In this document: one piece after another, positions 23,584 to 33,191 of the stretch
How the letters are laid out: every line of letters starts with the position of its first letter
How positions within the stretch are numbered: position 1 is the first letter of the stretch
Assembly: GCA_965659715.1 (NCBI GenBank)
Contig: CBFHXE010000014.1
Location: 1-45,136 of the forward strand
Source: CABZJG01 sp965659715
GTDB lineage: Bacteria; Pseudomonadota; Alphaproteobacteria; Rhodobacterales; Rhodobacteraceae
Length of the DNA: 45,136 bases
Direction: 5' to 3'
Notes under the pieces: generated by a model
The model's input: the letters and a program-made list of their open reading frames with translations, nothing else
Databases searched by the model: none
Told to the model about the DNA's origin: nothing
Position numbers and translations under genes: made by a program

Positions 23584-24012
23584 ATGATGTTACATTTTAC
23601 GTCAACTACTCTGATTGAGTACTTAGAGCAGGTGTTTCCCCAAATTAAAGGCGAGTTTACTGTTCTTGACTTGGCTGAGCGCCACTTAAAGGTAAAACTC
23701 AATGTTCAAGATAAACATTTACGCCCCGGGGGCACAGTTTCTGGCCCCAGCATGTTCAGCCTGGCTGATGTATCGGTCTACATGGCCATTATCGCAATGA
23801 TTGGTCAGGAACCCCTAACGGTCACAACTGGGTGTTCGCTTGACTTCATGCGAAAGCCAGTCGGGGGCCGGGATATTATTGCCAGTTGCACATTGTTAAA
23901 GCTTGGTCGAAGTTTGGCTGTCGGGGATGTCTTAATTCATTCAGAAGGTACGTCAGAGCCTGTCGCGCGCGCCACGATGACTTATGCCATCCCGCAAAAA
24001 GCGAAACCTTGA
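23584..24012 (+). CDS. PaaI/hotdog-fold acyl-CoA thioesterase
   Basis: A 142-residue hotdog-fold protein of the PaaI/4HBT type. The family elements are seen: RPGGTVSGPSMFSLADVSVYMAI (about 48-70), which holds the helix that cradles the CoA thioester, and TTGCSLDFMRKPVGGRDIIASC (about 82-103) in the following strands. Such enzymes hydrolyse acyl-CoA esters, for example phenylacetyl- or medium-chain CoA. An acidic catalytic residue is likely the D of SLADVS but cannot be proved here. Two start codons are adjacent (23584 and 23587); AAGGAAAAGG precedes the first. It is divergent from the enoyl-CoA hydratase. Confidence 0.85.
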   Translation: MMLHFTSTTLIEYLEQVFPQIKGEFTVLDLAERHLKVKLNVQDKHLRPGGTVSGPSMFSLADVSVYMAIIAMIGQEPLTVTTGCSLDFMRKPVGGRDIIASCTLLKLGRSLAVGDVLIHSEGTSEPVARATMTYAIPQKAKP

Positions 24013-24049
24013 TGCCAATGTCAAAGACACCCCGAAGAGAGTTGGTTGA

Positions 24050-24550
24050 TTAGGCTTTGGGCGCGGCCGCAGGGGCTTGCGCTGGCTTGTTGCGTGCGCC
24101 TTTGGTAAGTGGATCATCTTGCCGTTGCACTGAGCCCTCAAAATGAGCACCAGATTCAATCGCGATGGTTTTATGAATGATATCGCCTTCAACCCGCGCT
24201 GTTGCAGTTAAGCGTACTTTCAATCCGCGTACGCGACCAACAATGCGTCCGTTGATCACCACATCATCTGCGATCACTTCGCCTTTGATCGTGGCACTTT
24301 CGCCAATTGTCAAAAGATGGGCTCGGATGTCGCCTTCCACAGTGCCTTCAACTTGAATATCACCGGTGGTTTTCAAATTTCCTGTGATGTGCAGATCTGA
24401 AGAAAGAATTGATGCCGGCGGTTTAGACTTTGGAGCCTTGGGTTTGAACTCGCCGCTGTCTGAGGACTTTGATGTCTCGGGCGAAGATGCCGGTGTAGCA
24501 GCATCTGTATCTGTTTGTGCGGGGTCGTTTATTTTGCTTTTAGAAAACAT
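24050..24550 (-). CDS. Bactofilin (polymer-forming cytoskeletal protein)
   Basis: Bactofilins polymerise without nucleotides through a right-handed beta-helix and scaffold cell-wall enzymes. In this 166-residue protein the repeated hydrophobic-gly pattern (DLHITGNLKTTGDIQVEGTVEGDIRAHLLTIG, and on to VINGRIVGRVRG, about residues 50-120) is the bactofilin core; it is flanked by low-complexity N-terminal (S/D/T-rich) and C-terminal (P/A-rich, basic) tails. The start overlaps the end of the upstream M23 peptidase gene by 11 bases, so the two proteins are made together. Pairing of a bactofilin with an M23 peptidoglycan endopeptidase is known in other bacteria as a cell-shape module. Confident. Confidence 0.93.
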   Translation of the reverse strand: MFSKSKINDPAQTDTDAATPASSPETSKSSDSGEFKPKAPKSKPPASILSSDLHITGNLKTTGDIQVEGTVEGDIRAHLLTIGESATIKGEVIADDVVINGRIVGRVRGLKVRLTATARVEGDIIHKTIAIESGAHFEGSVQRQDDPLTKGARNKPAQAPAAAPKA

Positions 24551-25907
24551 CTTTTGCAGCCTTGATATAGTTCATCGGGTTAACAGCTTTTCCGTTTGAG
24601 CGGATCTCATAGTGTAAATGGGTTCCTGTTGAGCGTCCAGTATTTCCCATATCACCAATCCTCTCGCCGCGCGAGACCCTTTGGCCATTTTTCACGCGAA
24701 TTTTTGAAAGGTGAGCATAGCGGGTTTCGTAACCAAAGTCATGCTTGATTTTTATCAAACGCCCATAGGCAGATTGCCGACCTGCAAAAATCACGACGCC
24801 ATCCGCAGAAGCATAAATGGGGGTGCCGTGCGGCGCAGCAAAATCTAATCCATTGTGCATGCGGCCCCACCGAGGGCCAAAGCCGGACGTGAAGCGATGG
24901 TTGTCCTTAATTGGATGCGCAAGAGGCACTTTTTCAATGGCAATCCGATATATATTCAGTGTCCCCAAGTCAGATAGAATTTTACTAGCGCGTTGCTCTT
25001 CAAAGCTCATCTGAGCGTTTTTGTCACTTGGCTGCATAAAGGGGCCGCCGTACCCAGAGTAACCACGTCGGACGGCTTCTAAAATCGCTTTTGGGTTCAT
25101 CCCCGCTGATCGGAACATTTTTTCCAAAGGTTGCACTGAAACAATCATTGCTTCTTCAATTTGGCGGAAAATTTGGCCGTTTCTCTCCTCCATCAATCGC
25201 ATTTCAAGAGCGATTTCTTCGACCTGCTGTCTGGCCAAATCTGCTTGTATCGTCATCAAGTCCCGCTCGGCAGCGGTTTCCTTCAATGCCGTATTGAGAA
25301 AATCAATTGTTTGTGAACCAACATTGTTGTCTTGATAAATATCATAGGTTGTATTTGAGGGATCGCCGGTTTCAGATAGACGGCGAATTTCAGCTTCGGC
25401 AGTTTGGCGGGCTTTAAGCGATTTTTGCAGTTTTTCTTGGACTGTTGCCATGCTGATAGCTAATTCACGCCGGCGCACTTCCAATTCAAGTAATTGAGAC
25501 TGTTTCCCAGCGACCTCGCGCAAGGCAAGATCAAATTTCCGATGGGCAGTTTTGGTCTCATCAGATCGCAAATCTCTTTCGTTTGAAATTGTTTTGAGCC
25601 GGCTTTGATAGCTTTGCTGATCTAGAACAGCCTGTTCCCTAAAATTACCTGCGCCCAGCGTGTCCATCAAAAAAATAGCAGTTGCTAGTATTGTCCATGC
25701 CAAAAGAATGGCCAAGCAAAAAAATAACATCGCTTGCGTCGTCGATCGCAACCTGAAAAAAAGTGTATCGTTTCTGGAACGAAGATACACTTTACGTTCG
25801 GGGAAAAAGCGCTCCCAGAAGGTATCTGATTTTTCTGACAGCCGGACGTTCAACGACCTGTTCCCCAATACATCCCGTTGGCTTTCTTTGGTCAAAACAG
25901 CTAACAA
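24540..25907 (-). CDS. Membrane-anchored M23 family metallopeptidase
   Basis: A 455-residue protein: a cytosolic N-terminal tail, one transmembrane segment (about 57-82), a long coiled coil in the periplasm (about 95-260), and a C-terminal M23/LytM domain. The zinc and catalytic residues are visible: HNGLDFAAPHGTPIYASADG (His and Asp ligands), then the paired RYAHLSKI and GTHLHYEIR (HxH) elements. It likely cleaves peptidoglycan cross-links; coiled-coil M23 proteins of this type include relatives of LmdC that act with a bactofilin encoded directly downstream. The 5' limit is uncertain: the first frame codon is TTG and no strong Shine-Dalgarno is seen, so the first 10-25 residues may be wrong. 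Confidence 0.9.
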   Translation of the reverse strand: MLAVLTKESQRDVLGNRSLNVRLSEKSDTFWERFFPERKVYLRSRNDTLFFRLRSTTQAMLFFCLAILLAWTILATAIFLMDTLGAGNFREQAVLDQQSYQSRLKTISNERDLRSDETKTAHRKFDLALREVAGKQSQLLELEVRRRELAISMATVQEKLQKSLKARQTAEAEIRRLSETGDPSNTTYDIYQDNNVGSQTIDFLNTALKETAAERDLMTIQADLARQQVEEIALEMRLMEERNGQIFRQIEEAMIVSVQPLEKMFRSAGMNPKAILEAVRRGYSGYGGPFMQPSDKNAQMSFEEQRASKILSDLGTLNIYRIAIEKVPLAHPIKDNHRFTSGFGPRWGRMHNGLDFAAPHGTPIYASADGVVIFAGRQSAYGRLIKIKHDFGYETRYAHLSKIRVKNGQRVSRGERIGDMGNTGRSTGTHLHYEIRSNGKAVNPMNYIKAAKDVF

Positions 25908-25989
25908 TCACTGATCTTGGGTGCAAGCGCTTTTCTTGAGTGGGCTCGTTGTTGGCAAAATTGTTCTCATTCGAAAGCAACAAAAATTA

Positions 25990-26829
25990 TTATGAAAAAT
26001 GAGCTGGCTTTAAATCCTCGGCCAGAGGCCAGTAAAAGTCAGGCGGCAATCCAGCATCAGCCCTCTTTTCTTCGTTGAAAGGAGGCTTGAGGTTCCCTTT
26101 GAAGTATTTTCTCACCAAATTGTGAAAAACTTCTTTTGGGTCCAAGTTATCGCGCCCACACAGAAAATTAAACCACTTTGAACCATAAGCGACATGAGAT
26201 ACCTCTTCGCGGTAAATGACCTCAAGCGCAGTAACCGCCTCATCGGCTTTTGCTCTGCGGAAAATTTCAATCATATTGGGGGTTACATCTAGCCCCCGGG
26301 CCTCTAATACCATTGGCACCACGGCCAAGCGTCCGAGAAGGTCGGATTTTGTATCTTCGGCTGCGCGCCACATGCCTGCATGTGCTGGCAATGCGCCATA
26401 AAAACTGTCCATTTCCTCAAGGCAGGAACTGACCAGTTTGAAATGCTTACTTTCTTCTGCTGCCGCCTTTACCCAGTCATCAAAAAATCCAAGTGGCAAT
26501 GGCACGTGACTGAAGCGCGCAATTATATCCCAATGCAGGTCAACGGCGTTTAACTCGATGTGCGCAACAGCATGCAGGAGCGCTATGCGGCCCTCAACAG
26601 ATCCAGGTTTGCGTTTTGGTACATACCTTGGAGACAGCAGCTGGGGGTGCTCTGGCCTTGCCGGGTGCAGCGGCGGGGCTGCAGTTCCGATGGCAATCGA
26701 ATTTTTGCCGTCTCGAGCCTGCTGCCATGTTTCAGCATGACGTAAAGACAGGTCTGTTTTGGCTTTGCCGTCGGCCGTGGTCAAAACCTCAACAGCCATT
26801 TCGGCCAAAGTCAGGTTGCTTATGTTCAT
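25990..26829 (-). CDS. DUF455 family ferritin-like protein
   Basis: A 279-residue protein of the DUF455 family, predicted to have a ferritin-like four-helix fold. Candidate metal ligands are the two E-x-x-H-type motifs: HAVAHIELNAVDLHWD and KAAAEESKHFKLVSS (about residues 86-100 and 118-135), a further E in VLEARGLD (about 175), and EEVSHVAYGSKWF (about 208-220). This is the pattern of a diiron carboxylate protein. Function is not established; relatives are near MiaE-type hydroxylases in sequence space. It follows bcp with a 17-bp gap in the same orientation, so a role linked to oxidants or metal is possible but unproven. Confidence 0.85.
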   Translation of the reverse strand: MNISNLTLAEMAVEVLTTADGKAKTDLSLRHAETWQQARDGKNSIAIGTAAPPLHPARPEHPQLLSPRYVPKRKPGSVEGRIALLHAVAHIELNAVDLHWDIIARFSHVPLPLGFFDDWVKAAAEESKHFKLVSSCLEEMDSFYGALPAHAGMWRAAEDTKSDLLGRLAVVPMVLEARGLDVTPNMIEIFRRAKADEAVTALEVIYREEVSHVAYGSKWFNFLCGRDNLDPKEVFHNLVRKYFKGNLKPPFNEEKRADAGLPPDFYWPLAEDLKPAHFS

Positions 26830-26846
26830 TTTTTATCCCTGAAGGT

Positions 26847-27308
26847 TTACAATGATTTGGCGGCTTCTAACACGTTCTCAGCATGACCAGTGACTTTTAC
26901 TTTTCGCCACTCTTGCACAATCTCGCCTTGCCCGTTGATCAAAAACGTTGACCGTTCAATGCCAAAATATGTTTTCCCATACATTGATTTTTCTTTCCAG
27001 ACGCCAAATGTCTCCGATACATTGTTATTTTCATCTGACAGCAAGGGGACTGTAAGGTTTTGTTTTTCAACAAACTTATCATGACTTTTAACACTATCTT
27101 TGGATATACCAACCACATGTACTCCAATTTTTTCAAAATCAGCTTTCAGGGCGGAAAAAGCCTGGGCTTCTTTTGTGCACCCGCTCGTGTTGTCACGCGG
27201 GTAGAAAAACAAAACTAATGCAGAGGGCCGAAAATCGGCCAAATTTATGGTTGCGCCCCCATCGCGTGGCAACTGTACATCTGGGGCAGGGTAGGGCAAG
27301 TTTGACAT
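26847..27308 (-). CDS. bcp: Thioredoxin-dependent peroxiredoxin (Bcp/PrxQ type)
   Basis: Reduces hydrogen and organic peroxides. The 153-residue protein has the peroxidatic cysteine in FYPRDNTSGCTKEAQAF (about residue 44), close to the family form TPGCT but with a serine before glycine. There is no second cysteine five residues on (as in E. coli Bcp) or elsewhere, so it works as a 1-Cys enzyme and needs an external thiol for resolution. The start is set at ATG 27308, preceded by GAGGAGAGCTCT; the frame extends eight codons further upstream without character. It diverges from the AsmA-like gene over 78 bp, and DUF455 follows on the same strand. Confidence 0.93.
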   Translation of the reverse strand: MSNLPYPAPDVQLPRDGGATINLADFRPSALVLFFYPRDNTSGCTKEAQAFSALKADFEKIGVHVVGISKDSVKSHDKFVEKQNLTVPLLSDENNNVSETFGVWKEKSMYGKTYFGIERSTFLINGQGEIVQEWRKVKVTGHAENVLEAAKSL

Positions 27309-27386
27309 AGAGCTCTCCTCTCGGTAACGCACTATCGCAGTATGATAGAGCGCCGTAAATTGAAATAAAGTGCCAAGGCCAATGAA

Positions 27387-30300
27387 ATGGTGAAAAATTC
27401 AAGCAAATTATGGAGGTGGCTTGCAGTGCTTCCACCCTTTTTGCGACGAATACTCACAGTATTTTTTGCAGTACTCACATCGGGCTTTTTTGCTGCTGTG
27501 CTTTTTATCATTTTACTTCACAACCGTGAGGTTGAGCTTCCAGCTTGGGCAGAAAAATTTGTGAGCAATCAAATTGACGCGTCGCTTTCTGACTTAAATG
27601 TGCGTTTTGAAACAGCATATATTACCTTGGATCAGAGTTGGCAGCCGAGTTTTGGGTTTAAAGATATTAAAATAACGTCCAGTAAAGCGCCGGGACCAGT
27701 TTTACTGAACCGTATGGCGATAAATTTATCTTTGGCGCGGGCTCTAGAAGGAAGGTTTAGAATTAGCACAGTACAGGTCGATGGGGTGTTTATTACGCTT
27801 TTTCGTGACCAGTCTGGAGCGGTTACAGCGCAGTTTGGCGATTTTGATTCACAATTTGAAAAAATTCCTACTGCATACGACCTGATAGCAACGGTCGATA
27901 CTTTCCTTTTGCAACAGGCTTTATCCAGTTTTCACTCTTTGGATGCAAGGGGCATAACACTTGAATATGTTGATCGCCGCTCAAACCGCCGTTGGGCTGT
28001 GGATGGGGCTCGATTTAATATCAAGAAAACAGATGATAAACTAATCGCTCGCGCGGATATGGCATTGCTTACTGGGGGTGCTGATGTGGCCACTCTGGAG
28101 ACAAGTTTTGAGCATGTGATTGGTCAAAATGAAAGTCTTTTTGGGCTGAGTTTCGTTGATATGCCGGCCGAAATTATCTCTAGTCAACTGCCGGCTTTAG
28201 CATGGTTGAGTGCCCTACGTGCACCCATATCGGGGGCTTTGCGCGGCGGCTTTGACAGCTCAGGCTCTTTAGGGCAGATAAATGCTTCTGTGCAAATTTC
28301 AAATGGAGCCCTTCAGCCAAATTCTGAATCGCGCGCAATTCTATTTGATTCCGCCAGTGCCTATTTTACCTATGATACTCATAAGGCTCTGCTAAACTTT
28401 GATGATGTTGCGATCTCAAGCCGCGATCTAAGCCTGTCAGCACAAGGATACGCCATTCTTGAGCCGAACGATGATTGGCCTACCGGCTTATTTGGTCAGT
28501 TTGAATTTTACGACATTCGCGTTAATCCAGACGGGCAATTAGACGCACCCGTGACGTTGAACCATGGCACTATGGATTTTCGCTTATTGCTTGAGCCTTT
28601 TGAATTGCAAGTGAAACAATTTTTTGCCGAGGAAACTAATCGCGATGTCGCCGTTAGCGGCGCTGCGATATTGAATGCAGATGAGCAAGGCTGGAGCGTT
28701 AACGTTGATGCGGAGGCCTCGCGGGCAACGTCTAATGATGTTTTGGCCTATTGGCCGCCTAATTTTAAGCCAAAATCGCGAAACTGGGTGAAGCAAAATG
28801 TCAAAACGGCTGTTTTAAAAGATATTCGATATTCTATGCGTCTGAAAGAGGGCGAACCACCAAGAACTGACTTGGGATATAGCTACCAAAATGCGGAAAT
28901 TCGGGTTCTGAAAACATTGCCGTCCATTAAAAATGGCTCAGGACAATTTTCGTTGGCCAACAACCGATTGGCGACAAAACTTACAACTGCAACTTTTGTT
29001 CCGCAAAGCGGGGAAACCGTTGATCTATCTGGCTCATATTTTGTCATTCCAGATGTGCGGATAAAACCGGCTCCGGCGGTTGCAGAAATCAGAGCCACTG
29101 GGTCGGTGACCTCTGCTTTGACCACATTGAATTATCCTCCCATGAAAGCGCTAGATAGACTAGATTTCGCAACAGATTCTGTCGGTGGGCAAGCCGAGAT
29201 CAAAGCAATAATTGAATTTCCTGTGATTCGGGGTGCGCCGCCAGAGCAAATTCGGTACACCGCTTCGGCCGTCATAAATAATGCAATAAGCGACCAAATT
29301 GTTCCCAATCAAACTCTTTCCGCAAAAGTCGTTAATGTTCAGGTCGACAACGACGCCTTGCAAATAGACGCTTTGGCAGAAATGCGCGGAATTTCATTTG
29401 ATACTGCATTTCGGATGGCAATGGGTGAAAATGCAGCAAAAACCCCAGCTATTTTGAACTCAAAGCTACAACTTTCAATGGATTTGATCGAAGCGTTTTC
29501 TATTCCTCTGCCGGAAGGTCTTTTGAACGGCTCAAGCCCAGCGGATTTAACGGTTGAATTCAATAAGGACGCTGATCCTGAATTTTTCGTGTCTAGTGAT
29601 TTGTTCGGTTCAACCCTCTCAATTGATAGGCTGAATTGGCGCAAGCCTAAAATGAGCCAAGCGCAGTTTGAACTCACAGGAACCCTAAGTCAGAATATCA
29701 AGGTTAACCGTTTTGCTTTGAGAGGTGCTGGTCTAGTAATGGATGCAGTAGTTGACATAGACGCTCAAAATCAATTTGAGGCCTTAACATTCTCTAAGTT
29801 TGCAATCTCGGATCAATTAAATGTCTCTGGAATGCTGGACGCAAACGGGGATATCAAAATTTCAGGTGGCACTTTGAATTTGCCAGAGTTTCTGGACTCT
29901 GAAGCTGAAACCTTGAACACTCCCACGACTGAGTTCGACTTAGATGTTGCTTTAGATGCAATGAAAATAAGCAAAAATAACTCGATACATCAGTTTAAAG
30001 GCAAGTTCACCAATGGCGCGACATTAGCGGGAGAATTTAGGGCAAATCTTAACGAACGCGCGCCATTTGGTGGTGAAGTTAGACCGAATAATGGGAATAT
30101 TAGAATTAAGGCCGGATCAAATGACGCCGGTCAATTTTTAATGGCGCTTGACGTTCTTGAGCGGGCGCAGGGTGGTCGATTGCTTTTGACATTGGATCAA
30201 AGAGATACTGCTGGTGAAATGGATGGGGTCTTGAGAGTAACAGATATTAAACTGCAAAAAATGCCACTGCTTGCAGAACTGCTAAATGCGATGAGTATTG

Positions 30301-30668
30301 TGGGTCTTCTGGATCAATTAACTGGCCCTGGCGTGATAATGAATGAAATTGATGCAGTCTTTCGTATAACCGATGATCAAATCATTGTTCAAAGTGCATC
30401 CGCTTTAGGACCGTCGATGGGAATTACCCTGGATGGTTATTATAACCTCGAGAGTAAAACCTTCGACATGCAGGGGTTTTTCTCTCCTTTGTATTTAGTG
30501 AATGGAATAGGGTCTATTCTATCTCGAAAAGGCGAAGGTTTTTTCGGATTTGGCTTCAATCTTGAGGGGACCACAGATAGACCACGGTTCATTATCAATC
30601 CTCTTTCTGCGATCACCCCAACTATTCTTCGTGATCTTTTCCGAAGACCGCCTCCTAAGTTAGAGTAA
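27387..30668 (+). CDS. Large AsmA/YhdP-like inner-membrane-anchored protein
   Basis: A 1093-residue protein with one N-terminal membrane helix (about 20-45, after a short basic tail) and a very long, beta-rich periplasmic part. The C-terminal region (about 930-1090) has the AsmA-like / DUF3971 pattern: QDGLLDQLTGPGVIMNE-type segment, then FRITDDQIIVQSASALGPSMGITLDGYYNL and a final RPRFIINPLS stretch. YhdP, TamB and relatives form long bridge-like conduits for phospholipid transport to the outer membrane. The sequence has repeated weak beta-strand/turn units rather than clear domains. It lies 9 bp upstream of queA, perhaps in one unit. The substrate is inferred from the family only. Confidence 0.85.
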   Translation: MVKNSSKLWRWLAVLPPFLRRILTVFFAVLTSGFFAAVLFIILLHNREVELPAWAEKFVSNQIDASLSDLNVRFETAYITLDQSWQPSFGFKDIKITSSKAPGPVLLNRMAINLSLARALEGRFRISTVQVDGVFITLFRDQSGAVTAQFGDFDSQFEKIPTAYDLIATVDTFLLQQALSSFHSLDARGITLEYVDRRSNRRWAVDGARFNIKKTDDKLIARADMALLTGGADVATLETSFEHVIGQNESLFGLSFVDMPAEIISSQLPALAWLSALRAPISGALRGGFDSSGSLGQINASVQISNGALQPNSESRAILFDSASAYFTYDTHKALLNFDDVAISSRDLSLSAQGYAILEPNDDWPTGLFGQFEFYDIRVNPDGQLDAPVTLNHGTMDFRLLLEPFELQVKQFFAEETNRDVAVSGAAILNADEQGWSVNVDAEASRATSNDVLAYWPPNFKPKSRNWVKQNVKTAVLKDIRYSMRLKEGEPPRTDLGYSYQNAEIRVLKTLPSIKNGSGQFSLANNRLATKLTTATFVPQSGETVDLSGSYFVIPDVRIKPAPAVAEIRATGSVTSALTTLNYPPMKALDRLDFATDSVGGQAEIKAIIEFPVIRGAPPEQIRYTASAVINNAISDQIVPNQTLSAKVVNVQVDNDALQIDALAEMRGISFDTAFRMAMGENAAKTPAILNSKLQLSMDLIEAFSIPLPEGLLNGSSPADLTVEFNKDADPEFFVSSDLFGSTLSIDRLNWRKPKMSQAQFELTGTLSQNIKVNRFALRGAGLVMDAVVDIDAQNQFEALTFSKFAISDQLNVSGMLDANGDIKISGGTLNLPEFLDSEAETLNTPTTEFDLDVALDAMKISKNNSIHQFKGKFTNGATLAGEFRANLNERAPFGGEVRPNNGNIRIKAGSNDAGQFLMALDVLERAQGGRLLLTLDQRDTAGEMDGVLRVTDIKLQKMPLLAELLNAMSIVGLLDQLTGPGVIMNEIDAVFRITDDQIIVQSASALGPSMGITLDGYYNLESKTFDMQGFFSPLYLVNGIGSILSRKGEGFFGFGFNLEGTTDRPRFIINPLSAITPTILRDLFRRPPPKLE

Positions 30669-30677
30669 AGCGAACAC

Positions 30678-31751
30678 ATGCACCTAATTGATTTTGACTT
30701 TGATCTGCCTGAAAATTTGATTGCTACGCGCCCGGTATCACCGCGCAGCGCGGCACGATTGCTTTGGTGTGAAGGTGAAAAGACATTTGACCGGCAGGTT
30801 TCTGATCTTGTGGATATCTTGCGTCCGGGTGATCGCCTTGTGCTCAATGAAACAAAAGTCATACCAGCTAGACTTTTTGGCACGCGTCACCGCCCCGAAG
30901 CTGTTGGTGGAAGTGGTAAAGCCGCCATTGAGGTCACCTTGTTATCTTTTACCCCTCAAGCGCAGTGGAACGCATTGGTGCGGCCACTTCGGAAAGTTTC
31001 AATTGGGGAGCGAATTGAATTTGGGAATGGATTAATTGCGATATTGGTGGACAAATTTGATGGCCAAGCCGTGTTGTCATTTAATCTTGAGGGTGAGGAT
31101 TTTAATACAGCATTGGACAAGATAGGAAAAATGCCATTGCCGCCGTATATCGCGGCCAAAAGACCTGCTGATGATCAGGATAAATTGGATTACCAAACTG
31201 TTTTTGCGCGCACGCAAGGCTCAGTTGCCGCGCCAACGGCCTCGCTGCATTTTGACGCTGAGATACTGTCAGCCTTGGCTCAAAAAGGCGTTGAACTTAC
31301 ATATGTCACTCTGCATGTTGGAGCCGGCACATTCTTGCCGGTTAAAGCGGACCTGATTAAAGACCATAAGATGCATTCTGAAACGGGCTATGTTTCGCCC
31401 ACGGCGGCTGCGGAAATTAATCAAACCTTGGAAAGTGGTCGGCGCGTCATTCCCGTTGGCACGACAGCGCTACGATTGATTGAAACAGCAGCGCAAAAAA
31501 AAGGTGTTATTTCACCATGGTCGGGGGCAACAGATATATTTATTTATCCCGGCTATAAGTTCAAAATTGCAAGTGGGTTGATGACCAATTTCCATTTGCC
31601 AAAATCCACCCTGCTCATGCTGGTTTCTGCACTTATGGGGCAAATTAGGGTAAAAGAAATTTACGATCATGCTATCACTAAAAATTATCGGTTTTTTTCT
31701 TATGGTGATGCGTCGCTTTTAATCCCTAGTGAGGCGAATAAAGTAGATTAA
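30678..31751 (+). CDS. queA: tRNA preQ1(34) S-adenosylmethionine ribosyltransferase-isomerase
   Basis: Transfers the ribosyl group of S-adenosylmethionine to preQ1 at position 34 of GUN-anticodon tRNAs, giving epoxyqueuosine. The 357-residue length matches the family. Diagnostic stretches are FDFDLPENLIATRPVSPRSAARLL (about 4-27), LVLNETKVIPARLFG (about 54-68), YQTVFARTQGSVAAPTASLHF (about 172-192) and HVGAGTFLPVKADL (about 212-225). It begins 9 bp after the AsmA-like stop and is followed by an MFS gene after 72 bp. Queuosine genes (tgt, queF) are not nearby. Assignment is firm. Confidence 0.96.
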   Translation: MHLIDFDFDLPENLIATRPVSPRSAARLLWCEGEKTFDRQVSDLVDILRPGDRLVLNETKVIPARLFGTRHRPEAVGGSGKAAIEVTLLSFTPQAQWNALVRPLRKVSIGERIEFGNGLIAILVDKFDGQAVLSFNLEGEDFNTALDKIGKMPLPPYIAAKRPADDQDKLDYQTVFARTQGSVAAPTASLHFDAEILSALAQKGVELTYVTLHVGAGTFLPVKADLIKDHKMHSETGYVSPTAAAEINQTLESGRRVIPVGTTALRLIETAAQKKGVISPWSGATDIFIYPGYKFKIASGLMTNFHLPKSTLLMLVSALMGQIRVKEIYDHAITKNYRFFSYGDASLLIPSEANKVD

Positions 31752-31823
31752 AAAATTCATTCCCCTTTAGGTAAAGCATAGATTCGCATTTGCAATTTAT
31801 ATTCATTGCATAGGAGTGGAATT

Positions 31824-33089
31824 TTGTTTTCTGTTTTCACCAATTCCTGGGCCTTGCTTTTTGGAATGATGCTTTTGATGATTGGCAATGGCCTTCACGG
31901 CACGCTTTTAGGCGTTCGTGGAGAAATTGAACAATTTTCGACCTTTCAAATGTCAATTGTGATGTCTGCTTATTTCGTCGGATTTTTAGGGGCGAGCCGG
32001 ATGGCGCCAGAAATGATCCGCCGCGTTGGTCACGTTCGGGTTTTTGCTGCCCTGGCCTCATTTATCTCAGCCGTGCTGGTTCTGTTTCCTGTGATCGCTA
32101 ATCCATGGGTTTGGGCTTTAGGGCGGGTCATTATAGGATTTTGTTTTTGTGGGGTCTATGTGACTGCCGAAAGTTGGCTCAATAATGCCGCGACAAATGA
32201 AAACCGTGGACAATCACTTTCTCTCTATATGATTATCCAAATGTTAGGTTTGGTGGTCGGGCAAGGGCTCTTGATGCTAGCAGATCCAGGCGGTTTTGTT
32301 TTGTTTATTGTTATATCTATTCTAGTTTCGCTGTCGTTTGCTCCAATTTTATTGTCTATTACACCCACCCCCGCTTTTGAAACAACCAATCCGATGCAAC
32401 TAAAACAACTGATTGTAACATCACCACTTGGATGTGTTGGAATGTTTCTGCTTGGTGGAGTCTTTTCAGTGCAATTCGGCATGGCATCTGTTTTTGGTGC
32501 AGAAATATCATTAACTCTGGCAGAGATATCTGCTTTTGCAGCAGCATTTTATATAGGAGCTATGTTAGTGCAATATCCGGTCGGTTGGATGTCTGATCGC
32601 ATGGATCGTCGCCAACTGATTATGGGGCTCTCGGTCATGGGAACTGGAGGGGCCATACTTGCGATCATTGCAGGTAGCAACTTTATTGTGCTACTGATAT
32701 CGGCTTTCCTTATTGGTGGCATGTCCAATCCACTGTACTCACTTCTGATTGCGCATACCAATGATTATTTGGAGTTTGATGATATGGCCGCCGCCTCAGG
32801 AGGGCTGCTGTTCATTAATGGCGTTGGCGCGATTTCTGGGCCTCTTATTGTGGGTTGGGTGATGCAGTCCTATGGACCTTTTGGATATTTCTTGATTATT
32901 GCCCTTTTGCTGGGAGCCCTAGCGCTTTATGCCGCATACAGGACAACACGCCGTGCTGCGCCGTCTGTAGAAGATGCCAACTCTTATACGCCGGTTTTGC
33001 CAACAGCGTCGCCCGTTGCGCTTGAGCTGGCGCAAGAATTTGCAATTGAAGCAGCTCAGGAAGATGAAAATTTACAAAATACAGACTAA
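31824..33089 (+). CDS. MFS transporter, YcaD-like
   Basis: A 421-residue protein with 12 predicted membrane helices in two halves. Typical MFS elements are the cytoplasmic GVRGEIEQFSTFQMS loop and the second-half motif PVGWMSDRMDRRQLIMG (about residues 250-266), a form of the G-x-x-x-D-R-x-x-R/K loop. It resembles the YcaD-type subfamily, which carries no known substrate. The start is set at the TTG of 31824 because AGGAG lies seven bases before it; a TTG six codons upstream (31806) would place that site inside the gene. The C-terminal tail is long, acidic and soluble (about 30 residues). It follows queA; whether co-transcribed is unclear. Confidence 0.85.
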   Translation: MFSVFTNSWALLFGMMLLMIGNGLHGTLLGVRGEIEQFSTFQMSIVMSAYFVGFLGASRMAPEMIRRVGHVRVFAALASFISAVLVLFPVIANPWVWALGRVIIGFCFCGVYVTAESWLNNAATNENRGQSLSLYMIIQMLGLVVGQGLLMLADPGGFVLFIVISILVSLSFAPILLSITPTPAFETTNPMQLKQLIVTSPLGCVGMFLLGGVFSVQFGMASVFGAEISLTLAEISAFAAAFYIGAMLVQYPVGWMSDRMDRRQLIMGLSVMGTGGAILAIIAGSNFIVLLISAFLIGGMSNPLYSLLIAHTNDYLEFDDMAAASGGLLFINGVGAISGPLIVGWVMQSYGPFGYFLIIALLLGALALYAAYRTTRRAAPSVEDANSYTPVLPTASPVALELAQEFAIEAAQEDENLQNTD

Positions 33090-33191
33090 TTTATCAGTTT
33101 TATGCCATATATAGTAAAAAAGTGTTTTCTTTTGGTTGAAAATGAAATGTAACATTCTTGTAGGTTGATTTTGCATTAGGGAGTCGTCGTC

